Notes under the pieces: generated by a model
The model's database searches: none
Told to the model about the DNA's origin: nothing
What the model saw: the letters and a program-made list of their open reading frames with translations, nothing else
Shown here: positions 26,483 through 35,530 of the stretch, piece by piece
How positions within the stretch are numbered: position 1 is the stretch's first letter
How the letters are laid out: every line of letters starts with the position of its first letter
Source: Paraburkholderia caledonica NBRC 102488
GTDB taxonomy: Bacteria; Pseudomonadota; Gammaproteobacteria; Burkholderiales; Burkholderiaceae
Reading direction: 5' to 3'
Length of the DNA stretch: 64,000 bases
Assembly: GCF_000685095.1 (NCBI RefSeq)
Contig: NZ_BAYE01000007.1
Location: 186,001-250,000, forward strand
Made by a program: the position numbers and the translations under genes

Positions 26483-26890
26483 ATGAACTACCGAATTTCG
26501 ACGGAACCGGGCGCGAAGCTGCGCATCGACAAGTGGCTTTGGGCAGCACGCTTCTTCAAGACGCGCTCGCTTGCCGCCGACGCGGTCGAGAAGGGGCGTG
26601 TGCGCATAGGCGGAGCCAACGTGAAGCCGGCCAAGGACGTGCGGGTCGGCGATCTCGTCGAGATCGAAATCGAGCGGTTCGTATGGCAGGTGCAGGTGCT
26701 GGGCGTGTGCGACGTGCGCGGCCCAGCGAGCGTCGCGCAGACGCTTTACGCCGAGACGGACGAGAGCCGGCAAAAGCGGCAGGCCGAGCACGAGCGCCGC
26801 AAGACGTATCGCGAGCCGGCCGAGGCACTACACGGCCGCCCGACCAAGCGCGACCGCCGGACTATCGACAGATTTTCAGGTGGGGATTGA
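26483..26890 (+). CDS. hslR: Hsp15-like S4-domain RNA-binding heat-shock protein
   Basis: The 135-residue protein has an S4 RNA-binding domain (about 13-75: LRIDKWLWAARFFKTRSLAADAVEKGRVRIGGANVKPAKDVRVGDLVEI) and a basic C-terminal tail rich in Arg, Lys and Glu. This matches Hsp15 (HslR), which binds free 50S subunits carrying a stalled nascent chain and helps recycle them. It starts 8 bp after the hemH stop, so it is almost certainly co-transcribed with it. Its 3' end overlaps a small minus-strand reading frame by 29 bp. Confidence 0.93.
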   Translation: MNYRISTEPGAKLRIDKWLWAARFFKTRSLAADAVEKGRVRIGGANVKPAKDVRVGDLVEIEIERFVWQVQVLGVCDVRGPASVAQTLYAETDESRQKRQAEHERRKTYREPAEALHGRPTKRDRRTIDRFSGGD

Positions 26891-27023
26891 ACAGTTGTTC
26901 CATGGTCGCGTTCACGCCGCCGTATTCGGTTGTGTGATCGTTGACCGCCCCAGACATACAGATGGTCGTGGTGCCCGCAACGAGTACCAGTGCGACCACC
27001 GAGATTGCAAAGGTCAGTTTCAC
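26862..27023 (-). CDS. small hypothetical protein with signal-peptide-like N-terminus
   Basis: A 53-codon reading frame with a GTG start at 27023, preceded by AGGGGG with a 4-nt spacer. The peptide begins VKLTFAISVVALVLVAG, a short basic start and a hydrophobic core like a signal peptide or membrane anchor. A polar tail with two cysteines (about residues 22 and 52) follows. It is convergent with hslR and overlaps its last 29 bp. I do not recognise a family. Whether the protein is exported, membrane-bound or not made at all cannot be settled from sequence. Confidence 0.5.
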   Translation of the reverse strand: MKLTFAISVVALVLVAGTTTICMSGAVNDHTTEYGGVNATMEQLFNPHLKICR

Positions 27024-27400
27024 GGTACCCCCTTTTGGGATGGTGCGGAAAAGAAACGAGCTAGCCAGGTGGAAATTGCAAAAAGGCGGAAAGGTTTATG
27101 TCGGATTAGGGTTAACGCTGTTTTCCGCCGCGTAACTGGAGCATAGGTCACTTGCACGCCGCGCTCAATCTGAATCTGATCGCAGCGCTCTCATGGTTGT
27201 AACCGCGCGTTTCGGCGTGGCCTGCCGGTTTGAAAATTTCGGCGGAGACGCTTGAAAACGCGCGTTTGCGGCCCAACCTGCCATTTCGATACGTGGTAGC
27301 GCGCCTGGATAACTGTCGCGATTTTGCAACGCACAAATCGCGTTGGTGTCATGCGCCGTTGCTGCCGTTGGCTTTTAATTTTTTAACGACTTTTAGCGAC
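27024..27400. other. intergenic region upstream of grpE
   Basis: 377 bp between the small minus-strand frame and the grpE start. It holds a candidate sigma-32 promoter (27251-27278) and a long-range 8-bp inverted repeat GGCGGAAA/TTTCCGCC around 27087-27130. No CIRCE (TTAGCACTC-N9-GAGTGCTAA) is present. No gene I would support. Confidence 0.6.
27251..27278 (+). promoter_or_regulatory. candidate sigma-32 heat-shock promoter of grpE
   Basis: CTTGAAA (27251-27257) matches the sigma-32 -35 element exactly. About 13 bp further, GCCCAACC is a partial match to the CCCCATnT -10. It lies about 125 bp before grpE. The -10 is weak. Confidence 0.4.
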
Positions 27401-27985
27401 ATGGAAAACACGCAAGAGAACCCGACGAGCCAGAATCCCACGCCCGCGGACGAAACCGCGCGCCAGGCCGCCGAGGCGGTCACGCCGGAGCAGGAAGCCG
27501 CTGCGAGCGTCGCCACGGACACGCCGGCAACGGGTGCGGAAGCTGCATTGACCGAAGCGCAGGCGAAGATCGCCGAATTGCAGGAAAGCTTTCTGCGCGC
27601 GAAGGCCGAGACGGAAAACGTGCGCCGCCGCGCGCAAGAAGACGTTGCGAAGGCGCACAAGTTTGCCATCGAGAGCTTCGCGGAGCACCTGCTGCCGGTG
27701 ATCGACAGTCTGGAAGCAGCCGTCGCTCACTCGACCGACGATCTTCAGAAAGTGCGCGAAGGTGTCGAACTCACGCTGCGTCAGCTCACAGGCGCGCTGG
27801 AGAAGGGCCGCGTCGTCGCGCTGAATCCGGTGGGCGAGAAGTTCGACCCGCACCGCCATCAGGCTATCTCCATGGTGCCGGCCGACCAGGAGCCGAATAC
27901 GGTTGTCGCCGTGTTGCAAAAGGGCTTCGTGATCGCGGATCGCGTGCTGCGCCCGGCGCTCGTCACTGTCGCTGCGCCGAAGTAA
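27401..27985 (+). CDS. grpE: nucleotide exchange factor GrpE
   Basis: The nucleotide exchange factor for DnaK. The 194-residue protein has a disordered, Thr/Ala/Glu-rich N-terminus (about 1-50), a long coiled-coil helix ([59 protein letters not shown]) and a C-terminal beta domain with the signature [19 protein letters not shown]...[23 protein letters not shown]. The ATG at 27401 is the only reasonable start; the frame is open upstream without conservation. No strong ribosome-binding site is seen. It heads grpE-thioredoxin-dnaK. Confidence 0.96.
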   Translation: MENTQENPTSQNPTPADETARQAAEAVTPEQEAAASVATDTPATGAEAALTEAQAKIAELQESFLRAKAETENVRRRAQEDVAKAHKFAIESFAEHLLPVIDSLEAAVAHSTDDLQKVREGVELTLRQLTGALEKGRVVALNPVGEKFDPHRHQAISMVPADQEPNTVVAVLQKGFVIADRVLRPALVTVAAPK

Positions 27986-28074
27986 GGCCGGTTTGCTCCG
28001 TTTTCGGTTCGGATTCCGCTCGCGTTTGCCGTACAGAGCCGTAGACAACAGATAGGCACCAGGTAGGCATCGTC

Positions 28075-28515
28075 ATGGCCAAGATTCCCGTCGACGCAAC
28101 CGCGTTTTCGGCGTTTGACATGCAGGAGCTAAGCGCCGAATCATTCGACGCCAGTCTCGCCGAAGCGGGTGACCAACTCGCGGTGGTGTTCTTCTGGGGA
28201 CTCGACTGCTTCAACTGCGAGATCGCCAAAAAGGCCATGCTCGCTCAACCGGACGCGATCCGTGCGCTCGGCTTGCGGTGGTTTCACAGCAATGTCTACG
28301 AGCACCGCGAACTTGGCCGGCGTTTCATGCTTCATGGTGTGCCGACGTGGTTCTTTTTCCACCGCGGCAAACGGCTGGGTCGGGCGACCGGCTGGCACGG
28401 CCTCGCGCAGTTCGAGGCGGCGGTTGCCGCGGCGCGCGAGAAAATCCGCTCGGCCAAAGCGGCAGTTGGTGCGCAAGCCGACGGAGCGGATTCGGGCAAA
28501 AGTCCGGTCGATTGA
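28075..28515 (+). CDS. thioredoxin-family protein between grpE and dnaK
   Basis: The 146-residue protein has a thioredoxin fold. AVVFFWGLDCFNCEIAKKAM (about 35-54) holds a CxxC with sequence CFNC, followed by the RWFHSNVYEHRELGRRFMLHGVPTWFFFHRGKRLGRATGWHG segment with the cis-proline in GVPTW (about residue 90). The active-site pair is not the CGPC of thioredoxin, so its redox potential and partner are unknown. There is no signal peptide, so it should be cytoplasmic. Its place within the DnaK-system genes suggests a link between thiol redox and protein folding; this is inference from position. Confidence 0.85.
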   Translation: MAKIPVDATAFSAFDMQELSAESFDASLAEAGDQLAVVFFWGLDCFNCEIAKKAMLAQPDAIRALGLRWFHSNVYEHRELGRRFMLHGVPTWFFFHRGKRLGRATGWHGLAQFEAAVAAAREKIRSAKAAVGAQADGADSGKSPVD

Positions 28516-28546
28516 AAAAAATTAAAGACCGCATCGCAAAAGAGGT

Positions 28547-28574
28547 CTTGAAAACGATGCGGACGCACTTATGT
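28547..28574 (+). promoter_or_regulatory. candidate sigma-32 promoter of dnaK
   Basis: CTTGAAA (28547-28553) is an exact sigma-32 -35 match. 14 bp downstream CTTATGT stands where CCCATnT is expected. It lies about 95 bp before the dnaK ATG, within the gap after the thioredoxin gene. Confidence 0.5.
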
Positions 28575-28667
28575 TGAGTGCAGGTATGAATTTAGGGCGG
28601 ATTGCCTTGCCGCCAGACGGCAAACAGGGCGATTCCCGCAGCGATCAAAGTCAGGAGATTAGTAAAA

Positions 28668-30626
28668 ATGGGCAAAATCATCGGTATCGACCTCGGCACG
28701 ACCAACTCGTGCGTGGCGATCATGGAAGGCAATTCGGTCAAGGTGATCGAGAACTCGGAAGGTGCGCGCACCACGCCGTCGATCATCGCCTACATGGAAG
28801 ACGGCGAGATTCTCGTCGGCGCGCCTGCCAAGCGTCAGTCGGTCACGAACCCGAAGAACACGCTGTACGCAGTTAAGCGCCTGATCGGCCGCCGGTTCGA
28901 AGAGAAGGAAGTTCAGAAAGACATTGGCCTCATGCCGTACAAGATCATGAAGGCCGATAACGGCGACGCATGGGTCGAAGTACGCGATCAGAAGCTGGCT
29001 CCGCCGCAGATCTCCGCGGAAGTGCTGCGCAAGATGAAGAAGACCGCTGAAGACTACCTCGGCGAGCCGGTCACCGAAGCCGTGATCACGGTTCCCGCGT
29101 ACTTCAACGACAGCCAGCGTCAGGCAACCAAAGATGCAGGCCGCATCGCCGGTCTGGAAGTCAAGCGCATCATCAACGAACCGACCGCAGCCGCGCTCGC
29201 GTTCGGTCTCGACAAGAACGAGAAGGGTGACCGCAAGATCGCCGTGTATGACCTGGGCGGCGGTACGTTCGACGTGTCGATCATCGAAATCGCGGATGTC
29301 GACGGTGAAAAGCAGTTCGAAGTGCTGTCCACGAACGGCGATACGTTCCTCGGCGGTGAAGACTTCGACCAGCGCATCATCGACTACATCATCGGCGAGT
29401 TCAAGAAAGAGCAGGGCGTCGATCTGTCGAAAGACGTGCTCGCACTGCAGCGCCTGAAGGAATCGGCTGAGAAGGCGAAGATCGAACTGTCGTCGAGCCA
29501 GCAAACCGAAATAAACCTGCCGTACATCACGGCCGACGCGTCGGGTCCGAAGCACTTGAACCTGAAGATCACGCGCGCCAAGCTCGAAGCGCTGGTTGAA
29601 GAACTGATCGAACGCACGATCGAACCGTGCCGCGTCGCTATCAAGGACGCAGGCGTGAAGGTCGGCGAAATCGACGACGTGATTCTGGTCGGCGGTATGA
29701 CCCGCATGCCGAAGGTGCAGGAAAAGGTTAAGGAATTCTTCGGCAAGGATCCGCGCCGCGACGTGAACCCGGACGAAGCCGTGGCCGTTGGCGCCGCGAT
29801 TCAGGGCCAGGTGTTGTCCGGCGACCGCAAGGACGTTCTGCTGCTCGACGTGACTCCGTTGTCACTCGGCATTGAAACGCTCGGCGGCGTGATGACGAAG
29901 ATGATCAACAAGAACACCACGATCCCGACCAAGCATTCGCAGGTCTACTCGACGGCTGACGACAATCAGAGCGCCGTGACGATCAAGGTGTATCAGGGCG
30001 AACGCGAAATGGCGGCGGGCAACAAGCTGCTGGGCGAGTTCAACCTTGAAGGCATTCCGCCGGCACCGCGCGGCACGCCGCAGATCGAAGTGAGCTTCGA
30101 CATCGACGCGAACGGCATTCTGCACGTCGGCGCGAAAGACAAGGCGACCGGCAAGGAAAACCGCATCACGATCAAGGCGAACTCGGGTCTGTCCGAAGCC
30201 GAAATCGAGAAGATGGTGAAGGACGCCGAAGCGAACGCGGAAGAAGATCACAAGCTGCGTGAGCTGGCCGACGCCCGCAACCAGGGCGACGCGCTCGTCC
30301 ACAGCACGAAGAAGGCGCTCACCGAGTACGGCGACAAGCTGGAAGCCGGCGAGAAGGAAAAGATCGAAACCGCGCTGAAGGACCTGGAAGACGCTCTGAA
30401 GAGCGGTTCGACCGACAAGGCCGCACTCGAAGCCAAGATCGAAGCGGTGGCGACTGCCTCGCAGAAGATGGGCGAAAAGATGTACGCCGACATGCAGGCT
30501 GCGCAAGGTGCCGAAGCTGCGGCAGCAGGCGCGGCGGGCGCGAGCGCGGGCCCGTCGGCTGGTGGCGCGAGCCAGCAGCAGGACGACGTGGTCGACGCCG
30601 ACTTCAAGGAAGTCAAGAAAGACTAA
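28668..30626 (+). CDS. dnaK: molecular chaperone DnaK (Hsp70)
   Basis: The 652-residue Hsp70 chaperone has an N-terminal ATPase domain ([16 protein letters not shown] at 6-21, [47 protein letters not shown] near 198). A substrate-binding domain starts near [20 protein letters not shown] (about 393), and a helical lid ends in an Ala/Gly-rich tail and [12 protein letters not shown]. The ATG at 28668 has AGGAG about 9 nt upstream and gives the invariant [14 protein letters not shown] start. It is followed, after 269 bp, by dnaJ. Confidence 0.99.
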   Translation: MGKIIGIDLGTTNSCVAIMEGNSVKVIENSEGARTTPSIIAYMEDGEILVGAPAKRQSVTNPKNTLYAVKRLIGRRFEEKEVQKDIGLMPYKIMKADNGDAWVEVRDQKLAPPQISAEVLRKMKKTAEDYLGEPVTEAVITVPAYFNDSQRQATKDAGRIAGLEVKRIINEPTAAALAFGLDKNEKGDRKIAVYDLGGGTFDVSIIEIADVDGEKQFEVLSTNGDTFLGGEDFDQRIIDYIIGEFKKEQGVDLSKDVLALQRLKESAEKAKIELSSSQQTEINLPYITADASGPKHLNLKITRAKLEALVEELIERTIEPCRVAIKDAGVKVGEIDDVILVGGMTRMPKVQEKVKEFFGKDPRRDVNPDEAVAVGAAIQGQVLSGDRKDVLLLDVTPLSLGIETLGGVMTKMINKNTTIPTKHSQVYSTADDNQSAVTIKVYQGEREMAAGNKLLGEFNLEGIPPAPRGTPQIEVSFDIDANGILHVGAKDKATGKENRITIKANSGLSEAEIEKMVKDAEANAEEDHKLRELADARNQGDALVHSTKKALTEYGDKLEAGEKEKIETALKDLEDALKSGSTDKAALEAKIEAVATASQKMGEKMYADMQAAQGAEAAAAGAAGASAGPSAGGASQQQDDVVDADFKEVKKD

Positions 30627-30651
30627 AGCCAGGTCGCATTCCGACCGTAAA

Positions 30652-30676
30652 GCCGCACACGGGTTTTGTGTGCGGC
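30652..30676 (+). promoter_or_regulatory. 9-bp perfect hairpin between dnaK and dnaJ
   Basis: GCCGCACAC and GTGTGCGGC form a perfect 9-bp stem with a 7-nt loop, 25 bp after the dnaK stop. No T run follows. It could protect the dnaK mRNA from 3' exonucleases, or partially terminate, lowering dnaJ relative to dnaK. Confidence 0.5.
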
Positions 30677-30895
30677 CCGGCTGCACGAAGCACCGCGGGC
30701 ATCTGGACGCGGGAACGTGCAAGAGCGGTTATCACGCCTGGCGAGCCTTTTAGGCTCTCCGGGCACATTTGTTTTATGGAGGCCGTTGTTTTGAGCCGCA
30801 TTCAGGCGGCACGAAACACGACCGGACGAGTCGTGAGACTCCAGCATTCAAGAGGAGCCACCGCGCGGCACTCTCGCGAGGGGCGTTGAACCGAT

Positions 30896-32038
30896 ATGGC
30901 GAAACGGGATTACTACGAGGTTCTGGGCGTCGCAAAGAACGCGAGCGACGACGAAATCAAGAAGGCTTATCGCAAGCTGGCGATGAAGCACCACCCCGAC
31001 CGCAATCCGGGCAACAAGGATGCGGAAGAGCATTTCAAGGAGGTGAAGGAAGCCTATGAAATGCTCTCGGACTCGCAAAAGCGTGCGGCATATGACCAGT
31101 ATGGTCACGCGGGCGTCGATCCGAACATGGGCGGCGCCGGCGCGCAAGGCTTCGGCGGCTTTGCCGATGCCTTCGGCGATATTTTCGGCGACATCTTCGG
31201 CCAGGCGGCCGGCGGCGCGGCGCGAGGCGGCGGCGGACGTGCGGGCCCGCAGGTGTATCGCGGCGCCGATCTGCGCTACAGCATGGAAATCACGCTGGAA
31301 CAGGCGGCGCATGGTTACGACACGCAGATTCGCGTGCCGAGTTGGGTCTCGTGCGAAGTCTGTCACGGTTCGGGCGCGAAGCCCGGCACCAAGCCGGAAA
31401 CTTGCCCGACGTGTAGCGGTTCGGGTGCGGTGCGGATGTCGCAGGGCTTTTTCAGCATCCAGCAAACCTGTCCGAAGTGTCATGGCACCGGCACCTATAT
31501 TCCTGAGCCGTGCACTCACTGCCACGGCGCGGGCAAGGTAAAGGAAACCAAGACGCTCGAAGTAAAGATCCCGGCAGGTATCGACGACGGCATGCGCATC
31601 CGTTCGGCCGGCAACGGCGAACCCGGCATCAACGGCGGGCCGTCAGGCGATCTGTACGTCGAGATCCATATCAAGCAGCATTCGGTGTTCGAGCGCGACG
31701 GCGACGATTTGCATTGCCAGATGCCGATTCCGTTCACCACGGCGGCGCTGGGTGGCGAAATCGAAGTGCCCACGCTCGCGGGCCGTGCGAGCTTCACGGT
31801 GCCCGAAGGCACGCAGTCGGGCAAGACGTTCCGGTTGCGCGGCAAGGGTATCAAGGGCTTGCGTTCGAGCATTGCCGGCGATCTGTACGTGCACGTGCAG
31901 GTCGAAACGCCGGTCAAGCTCACGGAACCGCAGCGCGATCTGCTCAAGCAGTTCGAAAAAGCTTTGGTGGAAGGTGGCGCTCGGCACAGCCCGCAAAGCA
32001 AGAGCTGGTTCGATAGGGTGAAGAGCTTCTTCGATTAA
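30896..32038 (+). CDS. dnaJ: molecular chaperone DnaJ (Hsp40)
   Basis: A 380-residue co-chaperone that stimulates DnaK ATPase. It has an N-terminal J domain (about 1-70) with the HPD motif in [11 protein letters not shown], a Gly/Phe-rich linker (about 75-125), and four CxxCxGxG zinc repeats ([32 protein letters not shown], about 155-225). The C-terminal substrate-binding domain contains the [26 protein letters not shown] segment. The 269 bp after dnaK contain hairpins but no gene. pabBC follows 25 bp after its stop. Confidence 0.98.
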   Translation: MAKRDYYEVLGVAKNASDDEIKKAYRKLAMKHHPDRNPGNKDAEEHFKEVKEAYEMLSDSQKRAAYDQYGHAGVDPNMGGAGAQGFGGFADAFGDIFGDIFGQAAGGAARGGGGRAGPQVYRGADLRYSMEITLEQAAHGYDTQIRVPSWVSCEVCHGSGAKPGTKPETCPTCSGSGAVRMSQGFFSIQQTCPKCHGTGTYIPEPCTHCHGAGKVKETKTLEVKIPAGIDDGMRIRSAGNGEPGINGGPSGDLYVEIHIKQHSVFERDGDDLHCQMPIPFTTAALGGEIEVPTLAGRASFTVPEGTQSGKTFRLRGKGIKGLRSSIAGDLYVHVQVETPVKLTEPQRDLLKQFEKALVEGGARHSPQSKSWFDRVKSFFD

Positions 32039-32063
32039 CGGCAGTTAGAAGTTGGCGGTACGC

Positions 32064-33953
32064 ATGACGGCAGATGAGCGCGGTGCTGTGTTTGCATTGC
32101 TCGATGATTGCGACGCGTCGGCGGCGCGCCGCTCGAGCAGGTTGTACACCGGTCTCGCGCATGAGCGGGTATGCGCCGACGCCGCGCAGCTCGAAGCCGT
32201 TTGCGAGGCCGCCGAATTGGATGCACGGCACGGCCTGCACGCCATCGTGCTCGCCGACTACGAGTTCGGCCGGCATCTTCTCGGCGGGGCATCTGACCCG
32301 TCGTTCAAAACGCAGCATGGCGACGCCACGCTGCGTTTTTTATTGTTCGAGCGTTGCGAGAAACTCTCACGCGACGAGGTCGACGCGTGGCTCGCAAAAC
32401 ATGACGGCGATCTCGCGGAGCCGTCTGTGGCGGGCACGGCCAATGTGCGCGAGAGTGTCGAACCCGCGCAGTTCAATGCAGCCATCGGCGCAATTCATGC
32501 CGCCCTGCGCGACGGCGATTCCTATCAGGTCAACTACACATACCGGCTTGGCTTCGACGTATTTGGCCCGCCTATCGCGCTTTATCGGCGGTTGCGGGCG
32601 CGTCAACCCGTTCGGTACGGCGCTTTGATCGCAATGCCTGGTAACGCGTGGGTGCTGTCATGTTCGCCGGAGCTTTTCGTCGAGAAGCAGAATGCAACGT
32701 TGCGCGCGCGCCCGATGAAAGGCACCGCCCCACGCTCAGCCGATCCGTCAGCGGATCGCGGCGCCGCTGAATTTCTCGGCAACGACCCCAAGAATCGCGC
32801 CGAAAACGTGATGATCGTCGATCTGCTGCGCAACGATCTGTCGCGCGTTGCTCAGACGGGCTCCGTCAAAGTGCCCGCGCTCTTTTCCGTCGAGCCGTAT
32901 GCATCGGTTTGGCAGATGACGTCGACGGTTGAAGCCGCTTTGCGGCCCGGCACGTCGTTCGCCGCGATATTGCGCGCGCTCTTTCCTTGCGGCTCGATCA
33001 CCGGTGCGCCGAAGCATCGCACGATGCAGTTGATCGACGAACTGGAGAGCACGCCACGCGGCCTTTACACCGGAGCGATCGGCTGGCTGGATGCACCCGC
33101 GCCCGAGCTGGCGGCGAATGAAAATAGCGGTGGCGACTTCTGCATGTCCGTCGCGATTCGCACGCTGACCTTGAAGCCATCCGCGCCCGCGGGAGAATTG
33201 CGCGGCACGATGGGCATCGGCGCGGGCATCGTGCTCGACAGCGTCGCCGAAGACGAATATGCGGAGTGTCGATTGAAAGCGCGCTTCCTGACCGGTGCGG
33301 AACCCGGCTTCGAGCTGTTCGAAACCATGTACGCGACGCGGGAAGAGGGCGTGCGCCATGTGTCGCGCCATCTCGCGAGGCTGTCGGCGAGTGCCGCGAC
33401 GCTAGGCTTTCAATTCGATGCCGCAAGCATTCGCGCGCAGATCGCGGAGCGGTGCGCGTCTTTGCCCGCGGCCACACCGCACCGCATGCGCGTCGCGTTA
33501 GGCAAGAGCGGTGTAACGCAAATTACGGCCGCGGTGTTGGTGCCGTTGGCCGATTCGACGGTCCACGTTCTGCTCGCAACGGATCACGATTTTGGGGCGA
33601 CCCAAGCCGGCGATCTACTGCTGCGCCATAAGACCACGCACCGTGCGCAGTACGATCACGGCTGGCGCGAAGCGGAGGCAAAAGGCGCCTTCGACACGTT
33701 GTTCTTCAACGAACGAGGCGAGTTGACGGAAGGCGGGCGCTCGAACGTATTCGTGAAGCTGGCGGGGCGGTGGTGGACGCCGCCGCTCGCGTCGGGCGTG
33801 CTGCCCGGTGTGATGCGAAGCATCCTGCTTGAAGACGACGCTAATCTGCAGGCGGCTGAAAAGGTGCTGACAGAGGCTGACGTATTGAGCGCCGAAGCGC
33901 TGTTGGTTTGCAATGCATTGCGTGGCGCGCTGCCGGCTCGGATTGCCCGCTAG
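32064..33953 (+). CDS. pabBC: aminodeoxychorismate synthase component I / aminodeoxychorismate lyase fusion (PabB-PabC)
   Basis: Makes 4-aminobenzoate for folate. The 629-residue protein joins a chorismate-binding PabB domain (about 1-405: GDSYQVNYTYRLGF, PMKGTAPRS, LGNDPKNRAENVMIVDLLRNDLSRV, PCGSITGAPKHRTMQLI) to a PLP-dependent PabC lyase (about 410-629: FELFETMYATREEG, LLRHKTTHRAQYD with the PLP-lysine candidate, FNERGELTEGGRSNVFV, PPLASGVLPGVMRS). I use the ATG at 32064; a TTG four codons upstream is possible. The glutamine amidotransferase PabA is not in the window. Such fusions are common in Burkholderia-like genomes and couple two successive reactions. Confidence 0.92.
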   Translation: MTADERGAVFALLDDCDASAARRSSRLYTGLAHERVCADAAQLEAVCEAAELDARHGLHAIVLADYEFGRHLLGGASDPSFKTQHGDATLRFLLFERCEKLSRDEVDAWLAKHDGDLAEPSVAGTANVRESVEPAQFNAAIGAIHAALRDGDSYQVNYTYRLGFDVFGPPIALYRRLRARQPVRYGALIAMPGNAWVLSCSPELFVEKQNATLRARPMKGTAPRSADPSADRGAAEFLGNDPKNRAENVMIVDLLRNDLSRVAQTGSVKVPALFSVEPYASVWQMTSTVEAALRPGTSFAAILRALFPCGSITGAPKHRTMQLIDELESTPRGLYTGAIGWLDAPAPELAANENSGGDFCMSVAIRTLTLKPSAPAGELRGTMGIGAGIVLDSVAEDEYAECRLKARFLTGAEPGFELFETMYATREEGVRHVSRHLARLSASAATLGFQFDAASIRAQIAERCASLPAATPHRMRVALGKSGVTQITAAVLVPLADSTVHVLLATDHDFGATQAGDLLLRHKTTHRAQYDHGWREAEAKGAFDTLFFNERGELTEGGRSNVFVKLAGRWWTPPLASGVLPGVMRSILLEDDANLQAAEKVLTEADVLSAEALLVCNALRGALPARIAR

Positions 33954-34000
33954 AAACACCGAAACGCGGCCACGCTGATATCGTCCCCGCGAAAGTACTC

Positions 34001-34816
34001 TCAGAACGAGTGCTCAGGCCCAGGAAAAGTCCCGTCCTTCACGGCCTGCACATACGCTTCCACCGCGGCAAGAATACTTGGCTGCCCGACCATGAAATCC
34101 TTCACGAAACGCGGCCGCTTGCCGGGAAAGATGCCCAGCATGTCGTGCAATACCAGCACCTGACCCGAGCAGTCGAGGCCCGCGCCGATCCCGATGGTTG
34201 GAATCCGCAACTGCTTCGTGACTTCGCTCGCGAGCAGCGTCGGAATCGCTTCCATCACGATGAGCTGCGCGCCGGCCGTTTGCATGGCGAGCGAGTCGCG
34301 CAACAACTGGTTCGCGCCTTCCTCGGTCTTGCCCTGCACCTTGAAGCCGCCAAAGGCATGCACTGATTGCGGCGTTAGCCCGACATGCGCACACACCGGA
34401 ATTGAGCGTTCCACGAGGAAACGGACAGTGTCAGTGAGCCATTCACCGCCTTCGAGCTTCACCATCTGCGCGCCCGCGCGCATCAATTCGACGGAGCTTC
34501 CATACGCTTGTTCCGGCGTGCCATAGGTGCCGAACGGCAAGTCCGCGACGATCAGCGCAGACGGCCGCGCGCGCGCCACGCTCGCCGTGTGATAGGCGAT
34601 GTCGGCGAGCGAAACCGGCAGTGTGGTGGTCTGTCCTTGCAGGACATTGCCGAGCGAGTCGCCGATCAGCATGACGTCGACACCCGCGCGATCCAGCAGC
34701 GCGGCGAAGCTTGCGTCGTAGCAGGTGAGCATGGCGATTTTCTCGCCAGCATCGCGCATTGCCTGCAGTTTTGGCACGGTGACGGCGCTGCGGCTCGTCT
34801 CCTGCAAATAGGTCAT
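34001..34816 (-). CDS. panB: 3-methyl-2-oxobutanoate hydroxymethyltransferase
   Basis: Transfers a hydroxymethyl group from 5,10-methylene-tetrahydrofolate to ketoisovalerate, the first step of pantothenate synthesis. The 271-residue protein contains [36 protein letters not shown] (about 26-61), [44 protein letters not shown] and [21 protein letters not shown], all PanB signatures. It is the last gene of a minus-strand run, 33 bp downstream of the deoxynucleoside kinase gene. It converges on pabBC with a 47-bp gap. Confidence 0.97.
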   Translation of the reverse strand: MTYLQETSRSAVTVPKLQAMRDAGEKIAMLTCYDASFAALLDRAGVDVMLIGDSLGNVLQGQTTTLPVSLADIAYHTASVARARPSALIVADLPFGTYGTPEQAYGSSVELMRAGAQMVKLEGGEWLTDTVRFLVERSIPVCAHVGLTPQSVHAFGGFKVQGKTEEGANQLLRDSLAMQTAGAQLIVMEAIPTLLASEVTKQLRIPTIGIGAGLDCSGQVLVLHDMLGIFPGKRPRFVKDFMVGQPSILAAVEAYVQAVKDGTFPGPEHSF

Positions 34817-34849
34817 GGTCGATCCGTTGAAGAGAGAGGCGCGCGCCGC

Positions 34850-35530
34850 TCAGAGCGACGTGCCCTTGACAAAGAATTCCTTGCGTCCGCGCATGGTTTC
34901 GATGCGCTCGGCGAGCAGCGCAAGGTCCGCGTCGGAGTCGAGCGGATTCAAATGTTCGGCGTTAACCGTCAGCACCGGCGTGCGGTCGTAGTGATAGAAG
35001 AATTCGTTGTAGGCGTCGCAAAGGGCATGCAAATACGCATCGGAAATCTGCAACTCCATCGGCACTGCGCGCTTTTGAATGCGCGAGAAGAGAACTTCGG
35101 GACTCGCCTGCAGATACACGACGAAGTCCGGCGCCGGCGCGCTCACTTCCAGCCGTGCGGCGAGCGCGCGATACAGATGCCACTCGTCTTCTTGCAGCGT
35201 GAGGCGCGCGAAGATGTCGTTCTTCTGCGTCATGAAATCGGCTACGAGCGGCGTGCCCGCCACTTGCGCCGCGTTCACTTCCTGAGCCTGCTGCGCGCGT
35301 TGCAACGCGAAGTGCAATTGCGCGGGCAACGCATAACGCGCGGTGTCGCGATAAAAGCGCTCGAGGAAAGGATTGTCCTGCGGCCTCTCGAACAGTTCCT
35401 GCATGGACCAGCGTTGCGCAAGACGCCGCGCGAGCGAGGTCTTGCCGACGCCAATAGGTCCTTCGATCGCCAGATAGCCGAATGGAGGCCGCAATTGCGG
35501 CGCGGTGACGGTAAGCGGTGTGGAATTCAT
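34850..35530 (-). CDS. deoxynucleoside kinase (deoxyadenosine/deoxyguanosine kinase family)
   Basis: The 226-residue protein begins MNSTPLTV and has the P-loop IEGPIGVGKTSLARRLA near residue 23. ERPQDNPFLERFYRD and LQLHFALQRAQQ-like segments follow, and a DRS/LID-like region with ASPEVLFSRIQKRAVPMELQISDAYL. It belongs to the dNK family, which phosphorylates deoxynucleosides for salvage. The exact base preference is not readable. Its ATG overlaps the folK TGA by 4 bp (ATGA), which fixes the start and implies coupled translation. Functional ties to folate or pantothenate neighbours are not obvious. Confidence 0.9.
   Translation of the reverse strand: MNSTPLTVTAPQLRPPFGYLAIEGPIGVGKTSLARRLAQRWSMQELFERPQDNPFLERFYRDTARYALPAQLHFALQRAQQAQEVNAAQVAGTPLVADFMTQKNDIFARLTLQEDEWHLYRALAARLEVSAPAPDFVVYLQASPEVLFSRIQKRAVPMELQISDAYLHALCDAYNEFFYHYDRTPVLTVNAEHLNPLDSDADLALLAERIETMRGRKEFFVKGTSL

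Noticed and set aside
27024..28667. CIRCE element near grpE or dnaK
   Set aside because: No TTAGCACTC/GAGTGCTAA inverted repeat is present.
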